From positions 1 through 41,505 of the forward strand of contig JACQXK010000069.1 of the NCBI GenBank assembly GCA_016208765.1: 41,505 bases of DNA. Reading direction: 5' to 3'. Of this stretch, positions 1-7,649 are shown one piece after another. Position 1 is the first letter of the stretch. The number at the start of each line of letters is the position of its first letter. Made by a program: the position numbers and the translations under genes. Source of the DNA: Candidatus Omnitrophota bacterium. Its GTDB lineage: Bacteria; Omnitrophota; Gorgyraeia; Gygaellales; Profunditerraquicolaceae. Under the pieces are notes generated by a model. It was not told the DNA's origin, did no database searches, and was given only the letters and a program-made list of their open reading frames with translations.

Positions 1-159
1 GCAAGCTCTCTTTCTACTATGCCCCCGGAAGATACCCAAGAACTACTCTCCTGTATTGCAGATATCTTAAGAAAACAGGAAGAAGAGTGCTGCTCTACAG
101 ATCCTGCCTTAAAAGATATCCTTGTAGTATTAGAATCAGGAGTAAAGACAAACGGATAG
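1..159 (+). CDS. C-terminal end of an unknown protein (partial)
   Basis: An open frame runs in from the window edge and stops with TAG at 157-159, giving 52 residues that I do not recognise. It is acidic, with a glutamate-rich stretch followed by two adjacent cysteines (QEEECC). Another forward frame is also open here to about position 199, but its product would be strongly basic and tyrosine-rich and looks like a shadow. The gene converges on lpxB, with 53 bp between the two stops. No function can be proposed. Confidence 0.4.
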   Translation, partial: ASSLSTMPPEDTQELLSCIADILRKQEEECCSTDPALKDILVVLESGVKTNG

Positions 160-168
160 CATTTTTAG

Positions 169-198
169 ATCCTTCACTCGCTATTGCTCGTTCAGGAT
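169..198. repeat. REP-like imperfect hairpin between convergent genes
   Basis: ATCCTTCACTCGC (169-181) and GCTCGTTCAGGAT (186-198) form an imperfect stem with symmetric mismatches and a 4-nt loop. It sits between the stops of the upstream partial gene and lpxB. The wording (ATCCTTC...TCAGGATGAC) resembles small dispersed intergenic palindromes of many bacterial genomes. No second copy was found in the window, so its repeat status is inferred. Confidence 0.3.
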
Positions 199-212
199 GA
201 CGTGTAATGCAA

Positions 213-1349
213 TTATTTATTAATGAAGTCGGTGATTATTTTAGCGGCGCGAGAAGAGGCGCCTGGTTCGCCAAGAGAGGATTTGATTTGGCAAAGCGCA
301 TTTTTCATCTCTATCAATTGAGCGGAATTATTGAGAATGCGCACTGTTTCTGCAGCAATTTCTTTGGGTTTTGCCTTAAACTGGATAAATTCCGGGATTA
401 TTTTCTTTCCCGCCACAATATTTACCATACCTATATAAGGTAGCTTCACCTGTGGCCTATACAACAAATAATTCAATAAACTCATTTTATAAATTATCAC
501 AAACGGTTTTTGCATAATTGCGGTCTCTAAGGTAGCAGTGCCGGAGCAAACTAAGGCAAAGTCAGCGGCATTAAGGCAATCGTAGGTTTTTCCTTCAATA
601 ATTTTCAGGTTTAAATTTAAGTTTTTAATCAGGTTGTTATAAATTTCCCAGTCAACTTGGGTTGATTTTGCGATTACAAATTGAGCCTCGGGAAAAGTTT
701 TCATAATAAGCAAAGCGCTTTTAAGCATTACAGGCAGGATTTTTCTAATTTCCTGTTTACGCGAACCCGGCAAAAGAGCGATTGTAAGTTTTCCCTGAGC
801 CAACCCATTTTGCTTAAGAAATTCATTTTTTTCTTGGGATGGTTTGACAATATCTAAAAGCGGGTGTCCTGCAAAATCAACATTCACGCCAAATTTCTTA
901 TAAAAATCTCCTTCAAATTTAAAAAGCACAACCATTTTGCTGATAAATTTCTTAATGGTTTGGACCCTTCCTGCCCGGGATGCCCAGACTTGCGGGCTGA
1001 CATAATAAATTACTGGAATGATTCCATTGATCGCCTTAGCCAGCCTTAAATTAAAACCAGAGAAGTCCACAAGGATAATCGCGTCAGGTTTTTGCGCAGT
1101 AATTTTATCTAAAACTATTTTTTTTAACCCAAAAAAAGCAGGGAGTTTCTTGAGTACATCAAAGAAACCCATTACTGAGAGGCCTTTAATATCGTAAATT
1201 ATTTCTGCGTCTTCTTTGCGCAGAAAATCTCCACCCACACAGGAAAATCTTGTTTGCGGAGCAATTTGTTTAATTGCTTTAACAAGATTGGCCGCATTTA
1301 GATCCCCCGAAGCTTCCCCGCAAATTATGAAGAGATGTTTTTCTGCCAT
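213..1349 (-). CDS. lpxB: Lipid-A-disaccharide synthase LpxB
   Basis: This 378-residue glycosyltransferase (GT19 family) joins UDP-2,3-diacylglucosamine and lipid X into the tetraacyl disaccharide-1-phosphate core of lipid A, at the inner face of the cytoplasmic membrane. Visible family motifs are GEASGDLNAANL near the N terminus, SPQVWASRAGRV, GHPLLD, the LLPGSRKQEI nucleotide-sugar loop and CSGTATLETA near the C terminus. The length is normal for the family. Its start overlaps the end of the upstream oxidoreductase gene by 25 bp, so the two are cotranscribed and probably translationally coupled; no good Shine-Dalgarno precedes its ATG. It implies an outer membrane with lipid A. Confidence 0.95.
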   Translation of the reverse strand: MAEKHLFIICGEASGDLNAANLVKAIKQIAPQTRFSCVGGDFLRKEDAEIIYDIKGLSVMGFFDVLKKLPAFFGLKKIVLDKITAQKPDAIILVDFSGFNLRLAKAINGIIPVIYYVSPQVWASRAGRVQTIKKFISKMVVLFKFEGDFYKKFGVNVDFAGHPLLDIVKPSQEKNEFLKQNGLAQGKLTIALLPGSRKQEIRKILPVMLKSALLIMKTFPEAQFVIAKSTQVDWEIYNNLIKNLNLNLKIIEGKTYDCLNAADFALVCSGTATLETAIMQKPFVIIYKMSLLNYLLYRPQVKLPYIGMVNIVAGKKIIPEFIQFKAKPKEIAAETVRILNNSAQLIEMKNALCQIKSSLGEPGASSRAAKIITDFINK

Positions 1350-2254
1350 ATTTTGTTTTGGATTTCTATCGCCACTGCCAGCGCCTCGCGGGCGACCGGC
1401 CCGGAAACCAAGGGCTCGGTATGCGTGGCCACGCAGTGGATAAAAGACTCAAGCTCTTTTTGTAAGGGTTGTTCTTTTTCAATGGGCAGGTTTTCTTTGA
1501 CGATCTGATTGCCGACTTTCTTGTAGACGCTGGCTTTGGCGTCTTTATAGTCTAATGATATATAGGTATCTTCCTGAAAGATCCGTATCTTGCGCATTAC
1601 TTCGTCGGACACGCGGCTGGCGGTAAGATTTGCTACACAGCCATTGGCAAAGGTAATGCGGGAGTTTGCAATATCCTCAAATTTGGTCAGCACATTAACA
1701 CCCACAGATTCAATGCTCTTAATTTTTGACGGCACAAGCCCCAGAACTATGTCAATATCGTGAATCATGATATCAAGCACCGCGCCCACATCCAGCGACC
1801 GGTTAGGAAAAGGAGAGAGGCGATGGCATTCAATAAATTTTGGGTTGGAAATTAATTTTTTTGTGGCGCTAAAAGCAGAATTAAATCTTTCAATGTGCCC
1901 AACCTGCAGGATAAGCTTGTTTTTTTGCGCCTCCTCAATCATCGCGTCTGCTTCTGTCAGATTCATCGCGAATGGTTTCTCAACCAAGGCATGAATGTTG
2001 CGTTTGAGGAATTCGTGGGTAACTGCGTGATGGAGCTTGGTCGGCACAGCAATGCTTACACAGTCAACTTTATCAAAAAGTTCGCTAAAGTCAGAGAAGG
2101 CCGGCACTCCCAGGCTTTGGGAAGCCTCAATTAAATGCCCCTTATCTATATCGCAAACTCCTACCAGAGAGCAGGTTTGCATCTCTTTATAAATCTTGGC
2201 ATGAATACTTCCTAAATGCCCAACTCCTACAACACCTACCCGGATTTTTTTCAT
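1325..2254 (-). CDS. Gfo/Idh/MocA-family NAD(P)-dependent oxidoreductase
   Basis: The 309-residue protein has an N-terminal Rossmann fold (VGVVGVGHLGSIHA), the EKPFA motif around residue 92 that supplies the family's catalytic lysine, and a C-terminal Gfo/Idh substrate domain. Family members oxidise or epimerise sugars and nucleotide sugars. It is the first gene of a two-gene unit with lpxB. Gfo/Idh genes are commonly embedded in lpx clusters, and one studied member, GnnA, oxidises UDP-GlcNAc at C3 toward a 3-amino lipid A sugar. That role is a hypothesis here: the expected partner aminotransferase GnnB is not in the window. The ATG lies 6 nt after a predicted -10 box, implying a leaderless mRNA. 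Confidence 0.85.
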   Translation of the reverse strand: MKKIRVGVVGVGHLGSIHAKIYKEMQTCSLVGVCDIDKGHLIEASQSLGVPAFSDFSELFDKVDCVSIAVPTKLHHAVTHEFLKRNIHALVEKPFAMNLTEADAMIEEAQKNKLILQVGHIERFNSAFSATKKLISNPKFIECHRLSPFPNRSLDVGAVLDIMIHDIDIVLGLVPSKIKSIESVGVNVLTKFEDIANSRITFANGCVANLTASRVSDEVMRKIRIFQEDTYISLDYKDAKASVYKKVGNQIVKENLPIEKEQPLQKELESFIHCVATHTEPLVSGPVAREALAVAIEIQNKIWQKNISS

Positions 2255-2260
2255 AAAAAA

Positions 2261-2289
2261 ATCATACCAAACCCCTCGACAAAAGTCAA
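2261..2289 (-). promoter_or_regulatory. Promoter for the oxidoreductase-lpxB operon
   Basis: Read on the minus strand, TTGACT (2289-2284) is followed after exactly 17 nt by TATGAT (2266-2261). Only 6 nt separate the -10 box from the ATG at 2254, so transcription should start at or beside the start codon, and no Shine-Dalgarno lies within range. The element overlaps the opposite-facing msbA promoter. Confidence 0.65.
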
Positions 2290-2304
2290 TGCTTATGATA
2301 TATT
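2276..2304 (+). promoter_or_regulatory. Promoter for msbA
   Basis: TCGACA (2276-2281), a 17-nt spacer and TATATT (2299-2304) match the sigma70 pattern. The msbA ATG begins at 2314, nine nt after the -10 box, leaving room for a leader of only about 2-3 nt and no ribosome binding site. The element interleaves with the divergent promoter of the lpxB operon. Confidence 0.55.
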
Positions 2305-2313
2305 AACCAAACT

Positions 2314-4107
2314 ATGAAAGAATACCGAAAGCTATTTATTTTTGCTAAACCTTATTATGGCACCCTTGCACTCTCCGGAGTGTTTATGGGTATTGTTACA
2401 ATATTGGATGTTTTCCGTCTGAGCGCGATCGTGCCGGTAGTAGACAGGATTTTTACCAATAAGCAGATTGTTTTTACCAGCGGTAAATTTCCCCACTTTG
2501 TTGAAAATATCTTAACCAAACTAAACAGCTATTCTCCTATTAAGGTATTGCAGATTATTTTGATTATTATGCCCATTGCCCTTGTTATCCGGGCAATCTT
2601 TGAGTTTTGGCAGTCTTATTTGATGTCAGATGTCGGGCAGAAGGTTGTGCGTGACGTGCGCAATCAGGTTTATGACAAATTACAGATGCTCTCCCTGGAT
2701 TATTTTACCCAGAAAAGAAGCGGAGAGCTGGTTTCGCGCATTACTAACGATGTCAGGTTAATTGAAAATGCGGTTTCCTACGCCTTGACAGACCTGGTGT
2801 ATCAGGGATTTCAGGTGGTTTGTTTTTCTGTAATGATTTTTGTGATTAACTGGAAGCTGGCTTTTTCGGCGATCTTGATTTTGCCGTTGGTGGCTGTGCC
2901 TATGATAGTGGTAGGTAAAGTTCTGCGCAAGTTAAGTAAAAAATCTCAGGAGAAGATGGCGGATATCAATTCGGTCCTGGTTGAGACTTTTATCGGCGCA
3001 AGGATTGTGCGCGCGTTTTGTGCCGAGGCGCGGGAGCTTGATAAATTCAAAAAACAAAACCACGAATATTACCGCCTGGCAATGAAATCTATTAAACGTA
3101 TGTTGATTTTGGGGATTATTACAGAGCTTGTGGGTGTGGTGATGGCTCTTTTTATTATTTATTACAGCGGCAGGCAGGTAATTGGGGGCACGCTTTCTTT
3201 CGGCGCCTTTGCTTTGTTTATGGCATCGCTTCTTTCTCTGATCAAGCCTTTTAAGAAATTGAGCCAGGTAGGTTCCATTATGCAGCAGGCAATGGCAGCT
3301 TCCAGCCGTATTTATGAGGTGATAGACTCAAAACCAAGCGTTGTAGATAAGCCGGGCGCTGTGGAAATACAAGAGTTTAAAGAAAAAATTGTTTATGAAG
3401 ATGTTTATTCCAGCTACGGTGATGCGTTTATCTTAAAGAAAATAAATTTAGAAATAAAAAAAGGGATGATGCTGGCGGTTGTCGGGCCGAGTGGTTCCGG
3501 TAAAACTACCCTTTTAGACTTGATTCCCCGTTTTTACGATCCTAAAAAAGGCAGGGTGTTGATTGATGGAGCGGATACAAAGGATCTAAACTTAAAGTCT
3601 TTGCGGCATTTAATCGGTATTGTGACGCAGGAAACAATTCTGTTTAATGACACAATCAGGACAAATATCAGTTACGGCAATCCTGCAGCTTCTGAAAAAG
3701 AGATTGTTGATGCCGCAATCAAGGCTCACGCCCATGAATTTGTAAAAAACCTTCCTTTGGGCTATGATACTGTGATCGGCGACCGGGGTATGAAGCTTTC
3801 CGGAGGAGAAAGGCAAAGGATTGCTATTGCCCGCGCCCTTTTAAAGAATCCGCCTATTCTTATTTTAGATGAAGCTACTTCTCAGCTTGATTCGGAATCA
3901 GAAAGAGTCGTGCAGGTGGCATTGGATACCTTAATTCAGGGAAGGACGGTTTTTGTGATTGCCCACAGGCTTTCAACAGTGCGCAACGCGCATAAAATAA
4001 TTGTACTGGAAAGAGGGGAAATAATAGAACAAGGCACTCATCAGGAACTTGTTAATAAAAATGGCCTATATAAACGCCTTTATTCTATGCAGGAAATAGT
4101 AAGATAG
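2314..4107 (+). CDS. msbA: Lipid A flippase-type ABC transporter (MsbA-like)
   Basis: A 597-residue half-transporter with six predicted membrane helices in the first ~320 residues (ABC exporter type I) and a C-terminal ATPase. Visible are Walker A (GPSGSGKTT), the Q-loop (VTQETILFND), the LSGGERQR signature, Walker B (ILILDEATS) and the H-loop (VIAHRLSTV). MsbA-family dimers flip core lipid A across the inner membrane. The assignment to lipid export rests on homology type and on the divergent lpxB operon; other lipid or drug exporters share the architecture. No Shine-Dalgarno precedes the ATG. Confidence 0.85.
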   Translation: MKEYRKLFIFAKPYYGTLALSGVFMGIVTILDVFRLSAIVPVVDRIFTNKQIVFTSGKFPHFVENILTKLNSYSPIKVLQIILIIMPIALVIRAIFEFWQSYLMSDVGQKVVRDVRNQVYDKLQMLSLDYFTQKRSGELVSRITNDVRLIENAVSYALTDLVYQGFQVVCFSVMIFVINWKLAFSAILILPLVAVPMIVVGKVLRKLSKKSQEKMADINSVLVETFIGARIVRAFCAEARELDKFKKQNHEYYRLAMKSIKRMLILGIITELVGVVMALFIIYYSGRQVIGGTLSFGAFALFMASLLSLIKPFKKLSQVGSIMQQAMAASSRIYEVIDSKPSVVDKPGAVEIQEFKEKIVYEDVYSSYGDAFILKKINLEIKKGMMLAVVGPSGSGKTTLLDLIPRFYDPKKGRVLIDGADTKDLNLKSLRHLIGIVTQETILFNDTIRTNISYGNPAASEKEIVDAAIKAHAHEFVKNLPLGYDTVIGDRGMKLSGGERQRIAIARALLKNPPILILDEATSQLDSESERVVQVALDTLIQGRTVFVIAHRLSTVRNAHKIIVLERGEIIEQGTHQELVNKNGLYKRLYSMQEIVR

Positions 4108-4160
4108 ATTTCTCGCCAGAATATTTATTAATTTCCTGCAAAATTTACCATAAAAAACAT

Positions 4161-4188
4161 TTGCATATTAAAAAATTTGTGTTAAACT
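4161..4188 (+). promoter_or_regulatory. Likely promoter of the rpsB operon
   Basis: TTGCAT (4161-4166), a 16-nt spacer and TAAACT (4183-4188) lie in the 230-bp AT-rich gap between msbA and rpsB. A start near 4195 would give a leader of about 140 nt, long enough for regulation. The match is moderate. Confidence 0.4.
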
Positions 4189-4265
4189 CAATAAATTACC
4201 TTATTTTATAAGGGTGGTTGAGAGTAATTTTGTAAAAAAACGCCGTTAAAATGCAATATTCACTA

Positions 4266-4297
4266 AGACGCTGAGGATATTTTGCGCCTTAGCGTTT
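4266..4297 (+). promoter_or_regulatory. 11-bp hairpin in the rpsB leader (attenuator or S2 control site)
   Basis: AGACGCTGAGG (4266-4276) pairs along its whole length, with two G-U pairs, to CCTTAGCGTTT (4287-4297) around a 10-nt loop. The T-rich sequence after it (TTTATTTAT) makes it resemble an intrinsic terminator. It lies 41 nt before the preferred rpsB start and downstream of the proposed promoter, so it could attenuate the operon or serve as an S2 feedback site. It could also simply be an inefficient terminator of msbA. Confidence 0.45.
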
Positions 4298-4337
4298 ATT
4301 TATGCGATTTTGCGGTAAGAAAAGGGGGAATACAGAA

Positions 4338-5231
4338 GTGCCATCAGAATTAATTAAGCAGTTACTGGAAGCAGGAGTGCATTTTGGGCATCAGAAGAAA
4401 CGCTGGAACCCAAAAATGAAAAAGTATATCTTTGGAGACAGGAGCGGGATATACATTATTGACCTTGAGAAAACCGAGGAGTGTATTAATAAAGCACGTG
4501 ATTTTCTTTTGGAAATTGCCTCAAAAGGAGAGTCAGTGCTTTTTGTCGGGACAAAGAAGCAGGCACAGGAAGTAGTGCTTCAGGAAGCCCAGCGCAGTGG
4601 TATGTTTTATGTTACTGAGCGCTGGCCCGGCGGGTTGTTGACTAATTTTGCAACCATTAAAAAGAGCATCAATCGCCTTAAAGAGATTGAAAAGATGCGT
4701 GAAGACGGCACCTTTCTAAAACTTACCAAGAAAGAAGTCGCACGCCTTGAAAAAGAGCTGGCAAAGCTCAATAAGAATTTTTCAGGTATTGTGAAGATGG
4801 AACGTATGCCCAAGGCAGCTTTTATTGTGGATACCAAAAAAGAAGAGACTGCTGTTGCCGAAGCTAACAGGCTGGGAATACCGATAATAGCCTTGATTGA
4901 TACCAATTCCGATCCTGATCTGATCGCTTATCCTATTGCCGGTAATGACGACGCTACAAAATCTGTCCGCCTGATTACTTCTCTTATGGCTGATGCAATC
5001 ATTGAAGGAAGGAAGAGGTTCTTATCTTATCTTTCGCAGGAAGGCGTTGCTGCAAAAGAAGAAGTTGCGCAGGAGGAATTGCCGGTGGTGCTTCCCGAAG
5101 AAGAGATAAAAATCAAAGAGATTGAGGAAATTGTGGAAACTACTGAACCTGAATTGACCGGAGAAAAGTCTATTAAGAAAAGCCGCGTTAAGGCAGGCGT
5201 TGATGATAAAGGTAAGCCGAAGAAAAAGTAA
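4338..5231 (+). CDS. rpsB: 30S ribosomal protein S2
   Basis: S2 of 297 residues from the GTG at 4338. I prefer this start because AAAGGGGG lies 9 nt upstream and the protein then begins [19 protein letters not shown] as in the family; the in-frame ATG at 4302 would add a 12-residue tail without a ribosome site. Motifs include [30 protein letters not shown] and [12 protein letters not shown]. The C terminus carries a ~65-residue charged extension, glutamate-rich then lysine-rich, beyond the usual core of about 230 residues. It heads the translation operon rpsB-tsf-pyrH-frr. Confidence 0.97.
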   Translation: MPSELIKQLLEAGVHFGHQKKRWNPKMKKYIFGDRSGIYIIDLEKTEECINKARDFLLEIASKGESVLFVGTKKQAQEVVLQEAQRSGMFYVTERWPGGLLTNFATIKKSINRLKEIEKMREDGTFLKLTKKEVARLEKELAKLNKNFSGIVKMERMPKAAFIVDTKKEETAVAEANRLGIPIIALIDTNSDPDLIAYPIAGNDDATKSVRLITSLMADAIIEGRKRFLSYLSQEGVAAKEEVAQEELPVVLPEEEIKIKEIEEIVETTEPELTGEKSIKKSRVKAGVDDKGKPKKK

Positions 5232-5293
5232 AAATAGCTTACAAAAATAATTAATAAAGGTCAAATTCAGATAAAATCAATAGGAAGGCTAAA

Positions 5294-5818
5294 ATGGGAA
5301 TATCAGTTGAGACAATCAAGGAATTAAGGAGCATGACATGTGCCAGCATCGCTCATTGTAAAAAGGCGCTTGAGGAAGCTGAGGGTGATTTGAAAAAGGC
5401 TGCTGTGATCTTGCGCAAAAAAGGCCTTGAGATTGCCGCTAAGAAACAAGGTAAGGCTGCCAAAGAAGGCAGGGTTGAGGCTTATGTACACCTTGGGAAC
5501 AAAATCGGAGTTTTAGTTGAAGTTAATTGTGAAACTGATTTTGTTGCGCGTAATCCGGATTTCTGCCAGTTTACAAAAGACCTTGCCATGCAAATTGCAG
5601 CCTGCAGCCCGGAATATCTAAAGAAAGAAGATGTGCCGCAGGATGTCCTTGAACAGGAAAAAAATAAAGAAGAATTCATAAAGGCCCATTGCCTTTTGGA
5701 GCAACCCTTTGTAAAGGACCCTAGCATTACAATCAATGATTATTTGGGCACAATAGTTGCAAAACTCGGAGAAAATATTGTTATCCGCAGGTTTACACGT
5801 TTTAAAATTGGCGAATAA
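5294..5818 (+). CDS. tsf: Translation elongation factor Ts (short form)
   Basis: EF-Ts recycles EF-Tu by expelling GDP. At 174 residues this is the short type with an N-terminal UBA-like domain and one core, unlike the ~280-residue enterobacterial form. The core motif CETDFVARN is intact and mediates EF-Tu contact. The N-terminal signature, usually TGAG..DCKKAL, is [12 protein letters not shown] at residues 15-26, losing both glycines and the aspartate. AGGAAGG lies just before the ATG. The stop codon overlaps the pyrH start (TAATG). Confidence 0.93.
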   Translation: MGISVETIKELRSMTCASIAHCKKALEEAEGDLKKAAVILRKKGLEIAAKKQGKAAKEGRVEAYVHLGNKIGVLVEVNCETDFVARNPDFCQFTKDLAMQIAACSPEYLKKEDVPQDVLEQEKNKEEFIKAHCLLEQPFVKDPSITINDYLGTIVAKLGENIVIRRFTRFKIGE

Positions 5819-6540
5819 TGTCTACGTCAGCTTACAAAAGAATTGTATTAAAGTTAAGCGGAGAGGCCCTCCAGGGTAAAAGCAGCCACGGTATTGACCA
5901 CGTAGTTCTTGTTTCTATTGCCCGCCAGGTTAAAGAAATCAAAGATCTTGCAGTAGATGTGGCAGTGGTTTTGGGTGGAGGAAATATTTTTCGCGGGCAG
6001 GAAAATACTGCTTCGCGCGGGCTTGATATGGATAGGTCGGTAGCAGACTATATGGGTATGCTTGCTACGGTAATTAACGGCCTTGCCCTGCAGAATTGTC
6101 TTGAAAAAATGGGTGTGCCTACCCGGGTAATGACTGCTATAGAGATGCAAAGGATTGCCGAACCCTATATTAGAAGAAGGGCGATCAGGCATTTGGAAAA
6201 AGGGCGTGTGGTAATATTTGTGGCAGGGACCGGAAATCCGTTTTTTACCACGGATACTGCCGCGGCTTTGCGCGCAGTAGAGGTGAATGCGGATGCGATA
6301 TTAAAAGCAACGCAGGTTGATGGCGTTTACTCTGCTGATCCTAAAAAAGTCAAGAATGCAAAGAGATTTGAGAATTTGAAATATATTGATGTGCTTAGAA
6401 AAGGGCTTAAGGTGATGGATGCTACTGCCATAAGCCTTTGCATGGATAATAAATTACCGATTGTAGTCTTTAACCTGCATAAAGAAGGAAATATCAAGCG
6501 TGCGGTCATGGGTGAGAAGATCGGCACAGTGGTAAAATAA
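5818..6540 (+). CDS. pyrH: UMP kinase
   Basis: A 240-residue amino acid kinase-family enzyme that phosphorylates UMP to UDP in the cytoplasm, as a hexamer in the family. Motifs are [10 protein letters not shown] at the N terminus, [10 protein letters not shown], the [15 protein letters not shown] stretch, [17 protein letters not shown] and the [13 protein letters not shown] nucleotide region. Length is normal. The ATG overlaps the tsf stop by one base, implying translational coupling. The order tsf-pyrH-frr is conserved across bacteria. Confidence 0.97.
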   Translation: MSTSAYKRIVLKLSGEALQGKSSHGIDHVVLVSIARQVKEIKDLAVDVAVVLGGGNIFRGQENTASRGLDMDRSVADYMGMLATVINGLALQNCLEKMGVPTRVMTAIEMQRIAEPYIRRRAIRHLEKGRVVIFVAGTGNPFFTTDTAAALRAVEVNADAILKATQVDGVYSADPKKVKNAKRFENLKYIDVLRKGLKVMDATAISLCMDNKLPIVVFNLHKEGNIKRAVMGEKIGTVVK

Positions 6541-6572
6541 TCTTTTTTAGCAGGACTAAGGGAGGAACTAAT

Positions 6573-7133
6573 ATGACAGCCAAAGAAATTTTACACGCCA
6601 CCGAGGAGAAAATGAAAAAGGCGTTTGAGTCTGTGACGCGGGAATTTATGGAAATCAGGACCGGCCGCGCCAGCCCGCAGATGGTTGAGGGCCTGCATAT
6701 TGATTATTACGGAACTCCTACATTATTAAAGCAGCTGGCTTCTATTTCCGTACCGGATGCGCATTTAATTGCAATTCAGCCATGGGATCCTTCGGCAATT
6801 GTTGAAATTGAAAAGGCGATCAATAAATCAAGCCTTGGCATAACTCCTTCTAATGACGGCAAGGTGGTAAGGCTTTCTGTGCCGCAGCTATCCAAAGAAA
6901 GAAGGCAGGATCTGGTAAAAGTGGTGCATAAAATGACCGAGGACGGCAGGATCTCTTTACGTACTATCCGTCGGGACGCCAAGGAACACCTTGAAAAGCT
7001 TGAGAAAGATAAAATTATCTCTGAAGATGATAAATTTCGCGGTGTTGATGAATTGCAGAAAATTGTTGATAAGTATATCGCTAAGGTTGACGAGCTCTTA
7101 AAAAATAAAGAAAAAGAAATCTTGGAATTTTAG
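6573..7133 (+). CDS. frr: Ribosome recycling factor
   Basis: RRF (186 residues, standard length) splits post-termination ribosomes together with EF-G. Family landmarks are the EFMEIRTGRASPQMVEGLHIDYYG stretch (within residues 25-48), the central beta domain (SISVPDAHLIAIQPWD) and the conserved LTKERR-like element, here LSKERRQDLVK, which starts the long helix. A strong AGGGAGGA site precedes the ATG. It is the last protein gene before the tRNA cluster. Confidence 0.97.
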   Translation: MTAKEILHATEEKMKKAFESVTREFMEIRTGRASPQMVEGLHIDYYGTPTLLKQLASISVPDAHLIAIQPWDPSAIVEIEKAINKSSLGITPSNDGKVVRLSVPQLSKERRQDLVKVVHKMTEDGRISLRTIRRDAKEHLEKLEKDKIISEDDKFRGVDELQKIVDKYIAKVDELLKNKEKEILEF

Positions 7134-7164
7134 ATAGTTTTTTGTTCTTTAACAAGTAAATTTT

Positions 7165-7237
7165 GGGCCTCTAGCTCATCTGGTAGAGCACCACCCTTTT
7201 AAGGTGGGTGTGCCGCGTTCGAGCCGCGGGAGGCTCA
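7165..7237 (+). tRNA. tRNA-Lys (anticodon TTT)
   Basis: A complete 73-nt cloverleaf: acceptor GGGCCTC/GAGGCTC with one G-U pair, D stem GCTC/GAGC, anticodon stem CCACC/GGTGG around CTTTTAA (anticodon TTT), T stem CCGCG/CGCGG with loop TTCGAGC, and A as discriminator. CCA is not encoded. Confidence 0.95.
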
Positions 7238-7261
7238 TAAAATTGCATATTGCATGTCGCG

Positions 7262-7305
7262 TATCGCTTATCGCACGTCGTAAAAACGATTAGCGATTTG
7301 CGATA
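7262..7305. repeat. Inverted repeat of TATCGC words between tRNA genes
   Basis: TATCGCTTATCGC (7262-7274) pairs with GCGATTTGCGATA (7293-7305), leaving only two T-T mismatches. The whole tRNA-Lys/tRNA-Leu spacer is built from near-repeats of a short GCGATA/TATCGC word. It may be a processing signal or a by-product of slippage. Confidence 0.5.
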
Positions 7306-7323
7306 TGCCAAAAGCCAAGTTGC

Positions 7324-7405
7324 GGGCGGATGGCGAAATTGGCAGACGCGATAGCCTTAGGAGCTATTGGGGCAACCCTTGGAGGTTCAAGTCCTCTTCC
7401 GCCCA
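7324..7405 (+). tRNA. tRNA-Leu (anticodon TAG)
   Basis: A class II tRNA of 82 nt with acceptor GGGCGGA/TCCGCCC, D arm containing AATTGGCAGACGC, anticodon stem ATAGC/GCTAT around CTTAGGA (anticodon TAG), a long variable arm (GGGGCAACCCTT) and T arm GGAGG-TTCAAGT-CCTCT. The discriminator is A, as leucine tRNAs require. CCA is not encoded. Confidence 0.95.
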
Positions 7406-7419
7406 TTGTAGCTGGATCA

Positions 7420-7452
7420 GCTGAATTAGTTAATTAGCGTAACTAATTCAGC
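7420..7452. repeat. Perfect 13-bp hairpin in tRNA spacer
   Basis: GCTGAATTAGTTA (7420-7432) and TAACTAATTCAGC (7440-7452) are exact reverse complements around a 7-nt loop. The rest of the spacer to about 7480 continues with near-repeats of ATTCAACTA-like words. The spacer separates tRNA-Leu from tRNA-Gly and could guide precursor processing. Confidence 0.55.
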
Positions 7453-7488
7453 CAATTCAACTAGTTCAACTAATTAATTAAACGACAT

Positions 7489-7561
7489 GCGGGAGTGGCT
7501 CAGTTGGTAGAGCGTAACCTTGCCAAGGTTAATGTCGCGGGTTCGAACCCCGTCTCCCGCT
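7489..7561 (+). tRNA. tRNA-Gly (anticodon GCC)
   Basis: A 73-nt cloverleaf: acceptor GCGGGAG/CTCCCGC, D stem GCTC/GAGC, anticodon stem TAACC/GGTTA around TTGCCAA (anticodon GCC), T stem CGGGG-type arm with loop TTCGAAC, and T as discriminator. CCA is not encoded. Confidence 0.95.
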
Positions 7562-7563
7562 TA

Positions 7564-7588
7564 ATCTTTTTCCGGGAAAAAGGTTTTT
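7564..7588 (+). terminator. Intrinsic terminator after the tRNA cluster
   Basis: ATCTTTTT (7564-7571) pairs with AAAAAGGT (7577-7584) around CCGGG and is followed by a run of T to 7588. It begins three bases after the tRNA-Gly end and would close the rpsB-frr-tRNA unit. The stem is A/T-rich. Confidence 0.55.
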
Positions 7589-7649
7589 AATAAGCTTATA
7601 GAGACAGGGTGAAAAAGCGTAGATTTGTTATTTGAAAGGAGCAATATAA

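Noticed and set aside
1216-2134. Plus-strand open frames opposite lpxB and the oxidoreductase
   Set aside because: They lie wholly within well-supported minus-strand genes, have no family motifs and are shadow frames.
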